The notes: generated by a model from the sequence alone, not told the origin. A stretch of 64,000 bases of DNA from Mactra quadrangularis (GCA_025267735.1 CM046304.1:26291381-26355380); one strand, 5' to 3'; positions 10,628 through 22,325 are shown, counted from the first letter of the stretch. A program made the numbers and translations.

Positions 10628-11290
10628 TGTAGCAGAGGTATAGTAATATGGCTTTGGTTCTCCCTTACCTTCAAGCTAGCTTTCATGGCAACATGGTAGT
10701 ATTTGACTATGACTCGAAAGATTGTTGGTTGGATTCCACCTCAGATTTTTATCTGGGAACATTAGGTGGCCAATATAAAGATTCCACTAGGAATTGTATG
10801 AATGCATCCTCAGATTGTACCACAGACAATCAGGCTCCAAGAATTTTAGGACTTAGTCTAATAAGGAGGGCATGTATGTAGCAGAGGTATAATACAACAC
10901 TTGTACTCCATTGCCTTCAAACAACCTTTTATGGCGGAGTGGTTGAGTTTCAACTTACGACTGGAGAGGTTGAGTTTCTACCTACTTCTGGAGAGGCCAT
11001 AGGTTTGAATCTCAGTTTGGACCATGGATAATTATTGGGTTACATTTTGTGCCCAATGAAAATTACCCACTAGGTATTATGTGATTGCATTCTAAGATTG
11101 TCCCAAAGACAATCAAGCTCCAAGAAATTTGAGGACATAGTCTGATAAGGAGAGCATGTATGTAACAGAGGTATAATATGGGACATACCCCTTCAAGCTA
11201 GCTTTATGGAGATTTGGTCCAGTATCTGCTAAGGACTTGAAATCTTGTCTGTTTGGTTCTAGCTCAGACCATTTTTATTGTAACACAAGT
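10628..11290 (+). repeat. SINE-C head-to-tail array (two full units plus a third start)
   Basis: Each unit begins TGTAGCAGAGGTATA (10628, 10877; TGTAACAGAGGTATA at 11161). Each contains TTCAAGCTAGCTTTATGG or its variant, a tRNA-like head with GGTTTGAATCTCAG, and ends with CCAAAGACAATCAAGCTCCA then TAAGGAGAGCATGTATG. Units measure about 249 and 284 bp. Two modest open frames here lie entirely in the repeat. Confidence 0.72.
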
Positions 11291-11448
11291 CCTTGTTTCG
11301 CATCAAACAAGATGGCTCCTTGTCCACACTTATCTCAGAGCAGATTTGGATCATTCTATTATAAGATAAGACATATCTTACATAGAGTGTTCGTTCATTA
11401 ATACATTCCTTACAACAGTCGGTCATAATGACAGTTCATCCAACCATC

Positions 11449-12281
11449 TAGGGCTGGGACGAGTACTCGAGTACCCGGGTATCGGGTCGGGTAAGGCTAC
11501 TACTCGGGTACAAAGTTATTACCCGGTACCCGTAAAATAAAACACTTTATATTAATTAGTTTCGATTTTTCAGCATTAAAAAATCCGCCTCGATCAGAAT
11601 TATTATGAAATGTTCATCTACCGAATTTCTCTATAGGCACTACTTTACAACAGTATTGCCGACGACCAAGTAGATCTATAACAGTTACTAACCAACTAAT
11701 ATGAATCCAGCTTCTTGAACAATTTCGCTAAAGTGCTGAATTTGCATTTATGTCTAATTTCGTTGTAATGGCTAAAATATCAACAATATACGTTCATATA
11801 CGTCAATATACGTTCCCACTATCAGTCAACACAGAAAAATGTTCGCATATGAGGACAACCTAATTAGACGCATTTTCAATACTGGTCGTGGTACGGAATG
11901 CTCGGAATTACGTGTAGGTACATTTAGACATACTTCAGGTTTGGACTTAATAAACATAGGCAATGGAAAATCATATTTTAGAAGGCTAGGTGGCAAGTAA
12001 CCTGGATTTGTTATATCTATTCATAAACATAATTGCAACGGCAACACTCGCGTCAAGACGCTAAACCCTCTTTTTGACGGGACAGAAGTTGCTAAAATTA
12101 CAAGACTCTCTTGCCAACAAAGACAACTTCGGAAATATTGTTTCTACTTTATAAGCAGTAACAAGAGCCAAGATGTAGGAGTAATAACTCTTTCATGATT
12201 TATAACAGCGAGTACCCGGATACCCGCGGGTAATACGGCCTCGGGTACCCGGGTACAAATTTTCTACCCATCCCAGCCCTA
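11449..12281. mobile_element. Non-autonomous hAT-type transposon with intact target duplication
   Basis: The 833-bp element has inverted termini TAGGGCTGGGA on both ends and a perfect 8-bp direct repeat CAACCATC flanking it (11441-11448 and 12282-12289). An 8-bp duplication with TAGGGCTGGG-type ends is the hAT signature. Both subterminal regions are crowded with ACCCGGGTA / GGGTACCCG motifs, probably transposase-binding repeats. No transposase-length frame is present. The intact duplication suggests fairly recent insertion. Confidence 0.88.
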
Positions 12282-12307
12282 CAACCATCTTCTAACTTGT
12301 CGGTATT

Positions 12308-12510
12308 GTGCGTTAAGTTTGACCCTGATCTGACTTTTCACATTTGCATCTAATAATTACCTACACATATCCGGCACATAAAAATTCATCGCTGTGTAAT
12401 TACATTCGAGCTTTGACAATATACTCTGATCTGTATGGAGCATTAAATGTTCAATGTAATGAATATTCTTGCATAAAATTCAAAAGAGATCGGGGTCAGA
12501 CTTTATGCAC
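12308..12510. mobile_element. Possible MITE with imperfect ~30-bp inverted ends
   Basis: GTGCGTTAAGTTTGACCCTG (left) and GTGCATAAAGTCTGACCCCG (right, read inward) are imperfect inverted repeats that continue as ATCTGACTTTT and ATCTCTTTT. No clear target duplication is visible. It lies immediately after the hAT element. Confidence 0.55.
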
Positions 12511-13119
12511 GATACTAGACTTTTCTCTGTATGCTGCCACCTCACAAGACATTATTCAGAACTTCCAATTTATAGATTTTTCCATCTGTGTACTGGTGGT
12601 ACTAATGAAGTTTTTACACGTTATTGCCGAAAGGCACAAACATGGATTAAATCATCATGTCTTTGATTGTTCTTTGTACACATATTTTTCATGCTTAAGG
12701 TAATTGAATTCTAAGGAGCCATTGTTGATAACTAGCCTTGATCCCATGAACTTCCATCAGAGATGAAATAAAGTAAGCAGATTTAACACAACCAGAGATG
12801 GGGGATATTCTAGTCTAAAAATGCTCTTGTCAGTTGGTCAGCATGAAGCAACACTGAATCACATTTGAAGAAAAATAATTTTGTAGTTAATCAACTCCAT
12901 AGTACAGGGCTCAACAGTGTTATAGAAGTAGGTTGAAAGAGATTGCCTGGTTGGAAACCAGTTATATATTTTACTTACCCAAATGGAATGTTAACCAGCG
13001 GTGACATGCTGCCTGAACCCATAAATAAGTCATCAAGGACATTAGGACAACCTTTAATGTCCAGCCTTGACATAGTTTGGTCAAAGAAGAAAAACAAAGT
13101 TGGTCAAATACATGATATT
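12511..13119. other. Intergenic sequence between convergent genes
   Basis: Unremarkable AT-rich sequence with no repeat pair recognised inside the window. An isolated CAGGGCTCAACAGTG near 12906 resembles one terminus of the hAT-like MITEs. Confidence 0.5.
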
Positions 13120-13125
13120 TTTATT
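13120..13125 (-). terminator. Candidate distal poly(A) signal of the G-gamma gene
   Basis: On the minus strand this is AATAAA, followed by a T/G-rich tract (TTTGACCAACTTTGTTTTTC). It coincides with the left limit of the A-rich (plus strand) block. Confidence 0.5.
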
Positions 13126-16100
13126 ATTCTAATTATACACAGACTACATATATATATATACATGAAATAAATCATGCAGGTTTTAAAATAGAATAATACA
13201 AAAACTTAGTGACACTGATAATAAGCCGATTCTACAAGAGCAAAACTACGAAAGTTTTCACGAAAAGGACTTTTTAACAAGTATATAAGATCATAAAAAT
13301 GTCAATGCTTTCATCAAGAACATAAAAGAATCGATTTCAATCATTAGAAAAATTATAAAATACATCAGCTATGCTTTTCAATATAAAAGAAAGAAAATTT
13401 CTGAACAATGACCCTAGGGATTGCAAGTACAAAAGCAGAAAATAGAACTAATATCGATATTTCATGGCACATTATTTCATGAATATTATTTATGAATCTC
13501 TGTTCTATAGAAAAGCCTCTCAGGTTTCATTCAAACAGTCTGACATCTCACTTGGCATAGGTTCAAGAAATATAAACCCAGAAAACATACTATTGACATT
13601 CAAACCTCATTTCAAAGGTACAAAATTTCCATACCCTGGTTTCAAGCCACAGATTCATAAAATACACATTTCATTGTTACAACTTGGAATACATGAACTA
13701 TGTTACAAAGCTTTTCAAAGAGTAATCCTTTCAGACTTAATGAAATATTCAAGACATATATCATCAAATTAAAATCAAATCTCTAACTCTGGTTTTATAA
13801 ATCTGGTTGACAACAATGGTGTAACATGGTTATAATAATTAAAGTTTGCGTCGGAAGAAATAAATGAAGAAAAAATTATGAAATTTCCGAGTAATATATC
13901 TTCTACGAAATAAAAAACACACTTGTATTGCACTATGTTATATTATTTGCACATTCTTAAAATCTGAGAATTACACATAACTGGATTACATAACATCTGG
14001 GACGAAAAACACGTCAAATCAAGAAAGACAAGTCAAGAATTAAAGTTAAACTTGAAAACCTTGAATATCAAACAAAAGAAATCTGGCTTAAAGTTTTCAT
14101 TGGGCAATAGTTTTAGGTTGAACAAAATTTCATTACTTAAAACGTCTATCAAAGATTGGATTATCCATTTCAGCACTTTCGTCATTTTTATTCAATTCTG
14201 GAAGCAACTAAGTTTTCCCTTTTATATGGAGTACCCATAAGACAAAGTTAATGCAAATGTAAACAGTGACAATAGAATACTTATTTCTTGAATAATAAAC
14301 CTATATAATTATCAATATTGAATACAATGTGACTATCAATTATGTGAGTATATATCACAACTTGAGTACATGTTTCAGGGAGAAATAGTTGCCATAGTTT
14401 TGTAATATTAGGAATATCAGATGATCATAAATTCACTAGATAATTTATAAATGCATAAATATTTAGACTAGCTTATTTTTTCCTGCTGTAGTTAGAGACA
14501 ATTGACAATTACACAAATATAATTATGTTAAGAAAACTTAAGCAGGTACAAAAAATGCAAAATATTGGCATAAAAAGCATCCAAATTAAAAAATGTTCAT
14601 ATTCAAAATTATAAAATGAGAAAAATAAAAGTGACCCATTGCTACAATCTGCTGTCAGTGAAAACTCTAATAGGCAAGAAAACACATACACAAATAAGAA
14701 CAATATAAGGCCAAGAGTTAGGTAATTATTAATACAGTAAATAACAATACAATACAAGGTTTTATATCTATACCATATAGTCCTAATATCTAAACCATAT
14801 TGTTCAAACATCTAACCATATAATTCAAAAATTCTAGACCCTATAGTTCAAAACTCTTAACCATATAGTCCATAAATCTTACCATAACAGGTCAAAAGTC
14901 TTACCATATAGTTCAAAAATCAAATTAAATAGTTCAAAAACCTCCTATAATTCAAAATTATAAATTAAAAAATCTGAACTATACAGTTGATACACATAAA
15001 CCATCTAGTTAAAAATCCAGACTTTACAGTTAATTATTTTAACCATACAGTTCAAAACTTAGACCATATAGGTAATAAACCTAGACCAAACATTTCACAA
15101 TCAATATGAAGATATGCAAGAAATGATAAAAAAACAAAACCCCAAAAAAGAATATTATTAAAGTGATGATAAAAATAATATAATAAAATGAATAAACATA
15201 AAAATATTTATAGAAAAAAAATGTTAGATCTAAAAAAATGTTACAAATACAAAAGCTGCTACATGTTCACCTGAGAAATACATACAGTAAATATACATGT
15301 ATGTAGTAGGTGAATACTAATACTGAAGATTTTTTGTATCAATCGAGATTTTAATTTAAACCTTTCTCATACTTAATAAATGATTACTTGCATATTTATA
15401 ACTTTTTAGCATTAAAACATTCATGGGCTAGCAACAAAATCAAATTCTGAAGTGCTATAAAATGAACGCTTTTAATTCGTTATGTTTAAAATATATCTAA
15501 ATCAGCTCTGAGTGGCTTAACCAGAGTACTTAGTACCAAGGACATCCATGAAGAGCCTAGTAAAATAGCCAGTACACAAAATAAATATGTCTAACCTAAG
15601 AATAAACAAGTGATATCCATACATATGAAGCAAAAAAATTGTTTGATCTAAATTATAAGATATTTATTTTAGGTTTTATACAAATAAATTGTTTTTTCTA
15701 TCATAGTTGTACACTAAAACTTAAGATGAGATTCAAACATTTAGATGGCATTCCTAAATCATTGAATAAACACACTGTAAGCTACACAGGTTTTCAATGT
15801 TTACACTGAAAGAGAAGAAAACAGAAACAATAGATTAATAATTCAATCATCATTATCACTTCATAGCTTCCATAGTATCCATCAAAATAGTCAGTAAGGA
15901 TTAAAAATATTGTAACTTAAGGAGAATAAAGATGGCGAGAAATTAATCATTATGGCATCTGATGCAACTGATGATTATGTCCATCAAGAGTGAACCCAGA
16001 GAAAATTGATGGTATGTTTAACAATCAAAATTCACAGCTCAGTTGTAATTAATAACAATGTCATAAACAGTTCTTCATTGCTTGTCATGGCCTTAAATGT

Positions 16101-16500
16101 TTTCGAGCACTAGCCCGATTTACTATGTTTTATAAATAGCACTGATTTATTATGTTTTATAAATAACAAAGTGGAAAATTATCATTCAGTCCACCTATAT
16201 GAGAAGTAATTTCTACTAGCCTGAATGACTTTTCTCTTATCCCAGGCTTCAGACTAGTGGGTTAAGGACTTAAAGGTGATGTAGGATTGCTATTGATCAA
16301 AGCAATACCAAAATTGTTTCATTTACAGTCTGAAACTTGAGTAAAGGGGCGTGAAGTAGTAGAAAGTTACTAATTTTACAAAAAAAATTTCAGGCAGGAA
16401 AATTTAAAGTTCAATTCTCTCCTCACTGAATGTTTTTGCTGTATCAAGAAAACTGACAAAACAAGCTTACTTACAATGTTACATATATATTTATAGAGCA
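13126..16500 (-). other. G-gamma 3' UTR (inferred)
   Basis: About 3.4 kb downstream of the stop codon is A-rich on plus, that is T-rich in the minus-strand transcript, mirroring the T-rich 3' UTRs of the plus-strand genes. It contains no supported exon. A 22-bp tandem repeat lies at 14765-15095. Confidence 0.55.
14765..15095. repeat. Degenerate 22-bp tandem repeat
   Basis: The unit ACCATATAGTTCAAAAATCT recurs with starts near 14772, 14794, 14815, 14838, 14860, 14881 and 14903, a period of about 22 bp. It continues in more decayed form to about 15.1 kb. It lies within the presumed G-gamma 3' UTR. Confidence 0.75.
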
Positions 16501-16606
16501 TCATAGAATCAAACATCCCTTTGCATCTTTAAATGGATTTTCTGAAGGATTAACTCCAAACACTAAACCATCATTTTGTTCATTGCGTACTGTGTACTTT
16601 AAAATT
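16501..16606 (-). CDS. G-gamma exon 2 (NPF and CAAX)
   Basis: This exon completes a Glu codon and reads ILKYTVRNEQNDGLVFGV, then NPSENPFKDAKGCLIL and TGA at 16503-16501. It is too short to show up as an open frame by length alone. Confidence 0.94.
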
Positions 16607-17746
16607 CTGAAAAAAAAAACACAACAAAAACTGATAACTTCAACCAATCCTAGTTATTATTAAATTTGAAACTGAACTATATACTATTATTGATCCAGAA
16701 TTCTCTAAGCTATTTGTAACCAAATGAAAAAAAATGTATTGGATTCCAACCCTGACACTCTTCCACTTTCATCATAGAAACTAGCTTGAAGGCAAGGGGC
16801 TTCATGTGCTGTGTTAAGGCTGTAATACATAACCTCCTCACCAGAAATAGTTTTTCAAATTTCTAAATTTAAATGTCCCATGTTAGATGTCATTTGAATG
16901 TAACCAAAATCTATGGTCTGAATTGTTATCAAACCCAAGACCTTCCAAGTTGTAAGCAGACACACTCTATGACCCCATTTAATATTGATTAAGAAATTGA
17001 TTTTACCATCATGTTCATAGATGGATTAATTATCAATGAATTAAAAAAAATGATACACTAACATAATCATTAAACTTCAAAAGAAGAATCAACATCAAGA
17101 ACCATTAGAAACCTAGATTTTATGGGACTATCACATAGGGTTCAGCAACTATGTGATTTATGCGATTATTGTCACATGTTCATTAATTTTACCAATTGGA
17201 ATACTTTTTAAATTTATTTTGTTATAACCATATTCCCAATTTCTTTTCAAGCTGTCTGGAGTGTCCGACTCCTCAGCAATATTGACATCAGACCTTACGG
17301 CTTATAAGTGGCATACTTCATTTGTTACTTTTAGTGAGACCTTATAAAATGCTACAATGTAAGAGTCGGCGTAATATATTGACACAAGTAAAACAACAAA
17401 GACAACCATAACCAGTTGACCACAGGCACAGCATGAACACAGGTCGTGGCACAGCCAGAGAAATTATTATCAAGCCGAAAGTCACAATCAAATTTCATGT
17501 TGTCCTTAGATTTTGTTTTGATAATCATTACATACTAAAAGTGAAACATGAGGCAGATTCTATAAATAAGTTTTCAAAACTTAAATCATCGTGGTGAAAA
17601 AAATCCAAAAATGTCGAAATTGTAATCGATAAATTCAAGACAATTGCTTACTCTTCAATCGCCTGAGATACGGGAATTCTTTCAACATTTGCCTCCTGTC
17701 GAAGCTGAAGAAGTTGCTTCTGCAAATTCTGTACTTGTGAAGACAT
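16501..17746 (-). CDS. Heterotrimeric G-protein gamma subunit
   Basis: The gamma subunit pairs with G-beta and tethers the dimer to membranes for GPCR signalling. Two exons (17746-17652 and 16606-16501, minus strand) join at a GTAAGC donor and a TTTTTCAG acceptor to give 66 residues, close to the usual 65-75. Residues 1-31 start MSSQVQNLQKQLLQLRQEAN, the N-terminal coiled-coil that grips G-beta. Then come VERIPVSQAIEE and ILKYTVRNEQNDG, then the conserved NPSENPFKD motif. The protein ends GCLIL: a CAAX box with Leu last, predicting geranylgeranylation. The familiar DPLL motif is replaced by DGLVFGV. The single coding intron lies in the position I recall as typical for gamma genes. The subtype cannot be assigned safely. 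Confidence 0.95.
16607..17651 (-). other. G-gamma intron
   Basis: About 1.0 kb with a SINE-C fragment near its 3' side. No other feature was recognised. Confidence 0.7.
16745..16980 (-). repeat. SINE-C copy, fragmented
   Basis: GAAACTAGCTTGAAGGCAAG and AACCCAAGACCTTCCAAGTT, then GTAAGCAGACAC, are the reverse complement of the SINE-C head and match the copy at 22060-22205. An unrelated stretch separates the two blocks. Confidence 0.6.
17652..17746 (-). CDS. G-gamma exon 1 (coiled coil)
   Basis: The ATG at 17746-17744 opens MSSQVQNLQKQLLQLRQEAN then VERIPVSQAIE. Length and alignment to gamma N-termini favour this start. The exon ends with two bases (GA) before GTAAGC. Confidence 0.93.
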
Positions 17747-18000
17747 TATTATCGTCAAGTGGGTGGAAATTAAACAAGAAAAACCTAAAAATTAATTTAT
17801 GAATTATTTGTTGTTGTTGTTGTCGTCTCTATTTCCGGAATGGTCTACCGTTTTCGATAAGAAATTTTCGATGTCAGGTTTAAAATCAGAGACACCGTCT
17901 ATAAGCTAAGCAGTATGTATGGGGTGTGTCCAAAAGACTACACGGGCGTTTCGGCCCAATACTTTTCGACCCAATTCATACTTACAAGTAAAAGAGCCTA
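17747..18000 (-). promoter_or_regulatory. Presumed 5' UTR and promoter zone of G-gamma
   Basis: The 250 bp upstream of the start codon are slightly richer in CpG and GC (GGGCGTTTCGGCCC near 17944) than the flanks. There is no clear TATA box or initiator, so the start site is not placed. Confidence 0.35.
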
Positions 18001-18357
18001 GTTGTTTGTATAAATATTTCCATAAATATAATATTAAAATGAATATTTACAGTCATTAAAGTTCGAAGTTTATGTAAGCGGTGAACTACAGTAAGATCAA
18101 AATTCTGATGCAAATAATTTTGATGGAGACGTAGATCGATACCATTCTATGCCTCTGAGTTTGGAAAAATGAGTATTGCAGATTTTATCAGATGTACCAC
18201 TTAGATACTTGGAATTATCCTATTTTTTATAATTCTGTCGATAAATTTTATTCATATTTTTGTTGCAAATCATACCGCACATTTTACAAAGGCCGTACAT
18301 TACGTTTCCAAAATCATATAGTCAATTCTGAATTAAGTTTAATATTTTAAAATTAGC

Positions 18358-18482
18358 AGCCTACGAAATTAGCGAGTGTCCGGTTGCCCGGGACAACCAC
18401 TTTATAGTTCGGGCAACTAAAATTCTGAAAATGAGATTTAGTGCTTGATCAACCACTTTTATATCCCAATTTCTTAGACTAA
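18358..18482. mobile_element. CAGTCTAC-end MITE, diverged copy
   Basis: CTACGAAATTAGCGAGTGTC, GGTTGCCCGGGACAACCACT and CCCAATTTCTTAGACT match the left, middle and right of the MITE at 29645. Confidence 0.65.
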
Positions 18483-18982
18483 ATTAGACAGCAGATTTTT
18501 CGTATACTTGTCTCCAAATTTTTCTTGTTCAATTGTAGTATTTAAAATTTAATGATTTAATCACCCATACATCAAAAGTGTTTTGTGTGATTAGGGATTT
18601 TTAAACTAAATAATAATAATTTTAATTATTATAATATATATTATTTTAATTAAAATATGTAGTAGTGATATATCTAGTGATGATTATATTTACAGTTTAG
18701 AAGGACTTATTTAGAATCCTCAGTGTAGGGATGTTTTAATGTGGTATATAAAACCCTGCAAAAGGTCATTATCGACGTTGATGATGTTCTTTTGGGCCAT
18801 AATCTTTTGTTTCTGTAAAAGTTAGTCCTCTTCTTCTTCTTCCATGTAAGCAGAGACATAGATAGCATAAATAAATAGAATCTATATAATTCCATGATCT
18901 AAGGTCAGGAGTCTTCATAGACCGTGCTGTACAATGTTGACCTAACTAGGGGTCTAATTAACACTCTTTGTCATGCATGTCG

Positions 18983-19061
18983 CATTCTCGTACCCTGAGG
19001 TTATCAAGATTCTCGATCTAACTAGTATCGATAATTCTACTAGACTCTGGGTACGAGAATG
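18983..19061. mobile_element. CATTCTC-end foldback MITE (79 bp) with 8-bp target duplication
   Basis: The arms CATTCTCGTACCC and CATTCTCGTACCCAGAG (read inward from right) are inverted. GCATGTCG is directly repeated on both sides (18975-18982 and 19062-19069). The interior keeps AAGATTCTCGATCTAA as in the 9479 copy. A 62-codon frame that crosses it is incidental. Confidence 0.75.
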
Positions 19062-20799
19062 GCATGTCGATGCTTGGTTGACTATATACATGTTTAATTT
19101 TTATGTTGATCCTCATGATACAATCACTACTGAACCACGTGTGGTTTTTTCATTAAGTTGAATAGTTTAATTTTGGAATAACAATATATATAATACTATG
19201 GCGTGATTTTTCTGCCAATAACCATTGCAATTAACTAGTTACCTAACTGGTCATAACTTAATTGTTAGTTATACATGTGGTTATCTGGTGGCAAAAATAT
19301 CACACCATTTATAAATATGTGATAATATGTATAAAGGTAGGTTTATATCAACTAATTATACGGACACAAATAATTCGTTTCCATATTAATTAATATGATC
19401 ACAGACCTGTATTACACCTCTCACAACCATTCTCGATCTAAAATCTTGATACAATCTGAGTATGAAAATGCTTAAAGCTGGTAACATAAACAATGCATAT
19501 ACAATGTAATTTGATATGTGCTTTCAAAATTTTCATACGTGTTTTGTTTTTAGGTTATTCGTTTGTGTAAAATTTAACTAAACAACCTTTATAATTACCT
19601 CTTACATAATATCCCTAAAATCGATGTACAGCGGGAAAATAAAACTGCCATACATCTGTAATTTTGCGGTCCTTGATTAGTCATGATATGAAAAAAGCTA
19701 TTTTGTCTAACATGTTTCATCACCGTAATAAAATAATATCATTTTCTTACCGTTTCCACGAATATATTATGCTCTTAAGGCCTCGACAAAAGACCCATAT
19801 GTATATATAGGGTCCTTAATTGTCTCGACTTAGTTATTTGGAATCTACTTTTAGCATTTGTCTACCCTCCCAGTGTTTATTTTTGGGCAATTTTATAGCC
19901 GTTTATGGGCTATGTTCCCAATCTAAAATCATATCTTTTTTTCCCAAATTTCAATCCAAATTCCCAATTTAACTTAAGAATTTTTTTGTTGAAAAAACAG
20001 TTGTCCTAAGTATGTTTCAGCAAAAAATTATATGTCCCAGCAATCTTCCTTTTTAATTGACTAACTAACTTAATGAAGAATGAAACTAAAAACATTGTTT
20101 AATCTGCAATTTGTATTTAATTTTCTTGACACTTTATCCCAATCTAAACCATAATGCCGATCAAATTCCCAAATCTAGGGGTATGGGTCTTGTTCCCAAA
20201 TTTGGAGAAAAAAACATTGCCTCCGGTCGGATATTAATTTCGTAAAAATATTAATTCATTATAATTCGGTCTATCTATGTTAACTATGTTTCGGGTCAAA
20301 ACTAAAATAACCATTTGATCTTGAATAAAGATTTTAATTTTATTTCAGGAAAAAAGAACTATATTAATCGTTGGATAATAAACACTGCTTAATTTAAGCT
20401 GTCCCCTAAAACAAAAACACAACTATAAATACGTCCTTTTTTTATTTTTTTATATAGTTTAGCTATTTTATTGCATCTTTCTTTCAAGATGGCTTTTAAT
20501 TTTAATGTAAAATAGTCTATTTCGGAAATACTCTCAAACATATACGGTCACAGCAGGAGATTTGTAAACTCTATCAACATAGGTTCCAGTAAATGTGAAT
20601 GTACCGGCGCGTACATCGTGTTAACTTTAGGAACACCCTGTACAATAACTGGACTACTTTTACCTCACAGATTAATTCGCACAATATTATCAATATGAAG
20701 TAAAAATAGTCAAATTTATGTCATACAGTTTATAATTCTGTATTTCTATTGAAATTGAAAATTAAAATACCCAGAAATTTTTACTTTTCTGTAAAATTC

Positions 20800-21340
20800 G
20801 ACGTGTGAAGATCTACTTTTCGTCGGCCATTTTTGCGGAACAATAGGCGAGGTCACGAACCGCCATAACATGAAACTTTCAGCGTGAAATATCTTAAAAT
20901 GTCAGCCTTTTTAGCAATATTTAGAACCTGTGCTTTTAATGATTCAATATAATTATAAATCTTTGTGATATTTTATGTATATACTTTTATTTAACTGATC
21001 GATTTAGTTGATAGTGGCGTTCAGAAGGAGGTAGGTGGGACGTCGTTTCCTCTTATTTCAATATTTGAATTTGGGTGTTGGCAGGGATTTATTTTAATGT
21101 TTACTGAACGATGTTTTGTGCCGATTTCGCCCAAACGTATTATCTAATTTCAATTCGTTTAGAAATTTACGTTCGAGTCGTTTGTTTTAACTGTCCTTAG
21201 GCAGTTATGGCATGAAACAAGGGAGACAATTCAAATGTTGTTGGTGATTTGTTGGTTCCATGCTGGCATTATTTCCGGTTGTTTTCCTGTGTTATTTCTG
21301 TATTTTGATCACAAAGATTCCGTCCTTTAAATAAGGTTAA
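20800..21340 (+). promoter_or_regulatory. ARF6: Presumed ARF6 promoter / first non-coding exon zone
   Basis: This stretch is richer in CpG and GC than its surroundings (TTTTCGTCGGCCATTTTTGC, GGCGAGGTCACGAACCGCC). It contains a good donor-like site, GGAGGTAGGT near 21028. ARF6 needs an upstream exon because its coding exon is preceded by an acceptor at 22325. The first-exon position is inferred only. Confidence 0.35.
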
Positions 21341-21380
21341 TTTGTATATGTACAATATTCAGTATACAGGGCCAAGAATT

Positions 21381-21424
21381 GGCCAAATGTTGAAATAACA
21401 CTGGCCAAATGTTGAAATAACACT
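21381..21424. repeat. 22-bp direct tandem duplication
   Basis: GGCCAAATGTTGAAATAACA plus CT occurs twice back to back, followed by a partial third start (GTCCAAATTGACA). Confidence 0.85.
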
Positions 21425-22059
21425 GTCCAAATTGACATTAGACGATAAGTACTATAGAGCCATTGCCCATCATTCAGGCTAAAGATTTTGACATTATCAC
21501 TCACTGACTTGGCTGTGCTTGAGGTATAATGCCATTCTTTTTCTGGCCAATGTGTTATTTGTATCTAGAGTTTCCTTGTCCACCTGACTTGTGGTCTGGT
21601 AAGGTCCTATGATATTTTCAAATCACATTGACCCTTCCCTGATAAATGGTTGCTGATTTGAGCCAGTCTCACTCCAGTTGAATATTTTAGCTGAGATTAT
21701 GCTTGTTACAGCTGGTTACTAGTTGATAGTTGGTGAACTCAAACCTTTCACCCAGTACCTGTCAATTTGTCTTATTACAGTTTAGTAGTTTTAATTTATT
21801 TCCTTATGTTCAAACATAACATTGTAGATTTTGGTCATGAAATGTTTTCTATGACCTATACAGTCATCACCTTCCATGTCAGCCCCTGGATGATGTATGT
21901 GCTTTAACAGTGCTTAATATCAATTTGTGAAAGCTTTATATAGCAACAGTTGAAGATATATTAAAACTAAGTTTCTTAGGTAGACCAGGAATTAAGACAG
22001 CTATATATTATCTGCCAAGATCCAGTTATATTCATCAACATACGTCCACAACCCAATAA

Positions 22060-22205
22060 AAAGCCATAGTCCGAATTCAGTGAATTGAGATTTGAACCCA
22101 CAACCTCTCAAGTTGTAAGCAGACACTAACATGTCGTCATAAAAGCTAGCTTGTAGACAAGGGGGAACAAATGCTGTATTATACCTCTGCTACACATAAT
22201 TACAG
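22060..22205 (-). repeat. SINE-C copy
   Basis: This is the reverse complement of SINE-C: GAGATTTGAACCCACAACC (B-box complement), AAGTTGTAAGCAGACACTAA, AAAGCTAGCTTGTAGACAAG and TTATACCTCTGCTACA, the last being the TGTAGCAGAGGTATAA terminus. Confidence 0.75.
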
Positions 22206-22325
22206 TGATAACTTCAGTGTTTTAGATTCAAAGAGATACCCAATAAGAGATTCTTGGAGAACTGACTTGATATATTGTATATGCTTTTTCTGAAACTAAT
22301 TATACTAATTTTGTTTTATTTGCAG

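Larger units (their letters stand above)
9636..11440. other. Convergent intergenic region, left part
   Basis: No exon is supported on either strand. It holds a short GGGTTGAGTTGTCC-type repeat cluster and a head-to-tail SINE-C array, listed separately. The remainder is AT-rich sequence without recognisable features. Confidence 0.6.
18001..20800. other. Divergent intergenic region between G-gamma and ARF6
   Basis: No exon is supported. It contains a MITE remnant, a foldback MITE with an 8-bp target duplication and a related short fragment at 19425-19480. An AT-only palindromic tract lies near 18605-18660. TTCCCAAAT-type words recur between 19920 and 20210 with no clear periodicity. AGGAACACCCTGTACA at 20625 looks like one end of a Tc1/mariner-type repeat whose partner I did not find. 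Confidence 0.5.

Noticed and set aside
10355..10881. Frames of 77-114 codons
   Set aside because: They lie in AT-rich sequence and the SINE-C array; composition explains them.
12344..12703. A 119-codon frame beside the hAT element
   Set aside because: It has Cys/Tyr-rich low-information content, overlaps a MITE-like inverted repeat, and has no splice or family support.
18605..18660. An AT-only palindromic tract as a possible origin or scaffold-attachment site
   Set aside because: It is short, of low complexity and has no associated motif; simple AT-rich sequence is sufficient.
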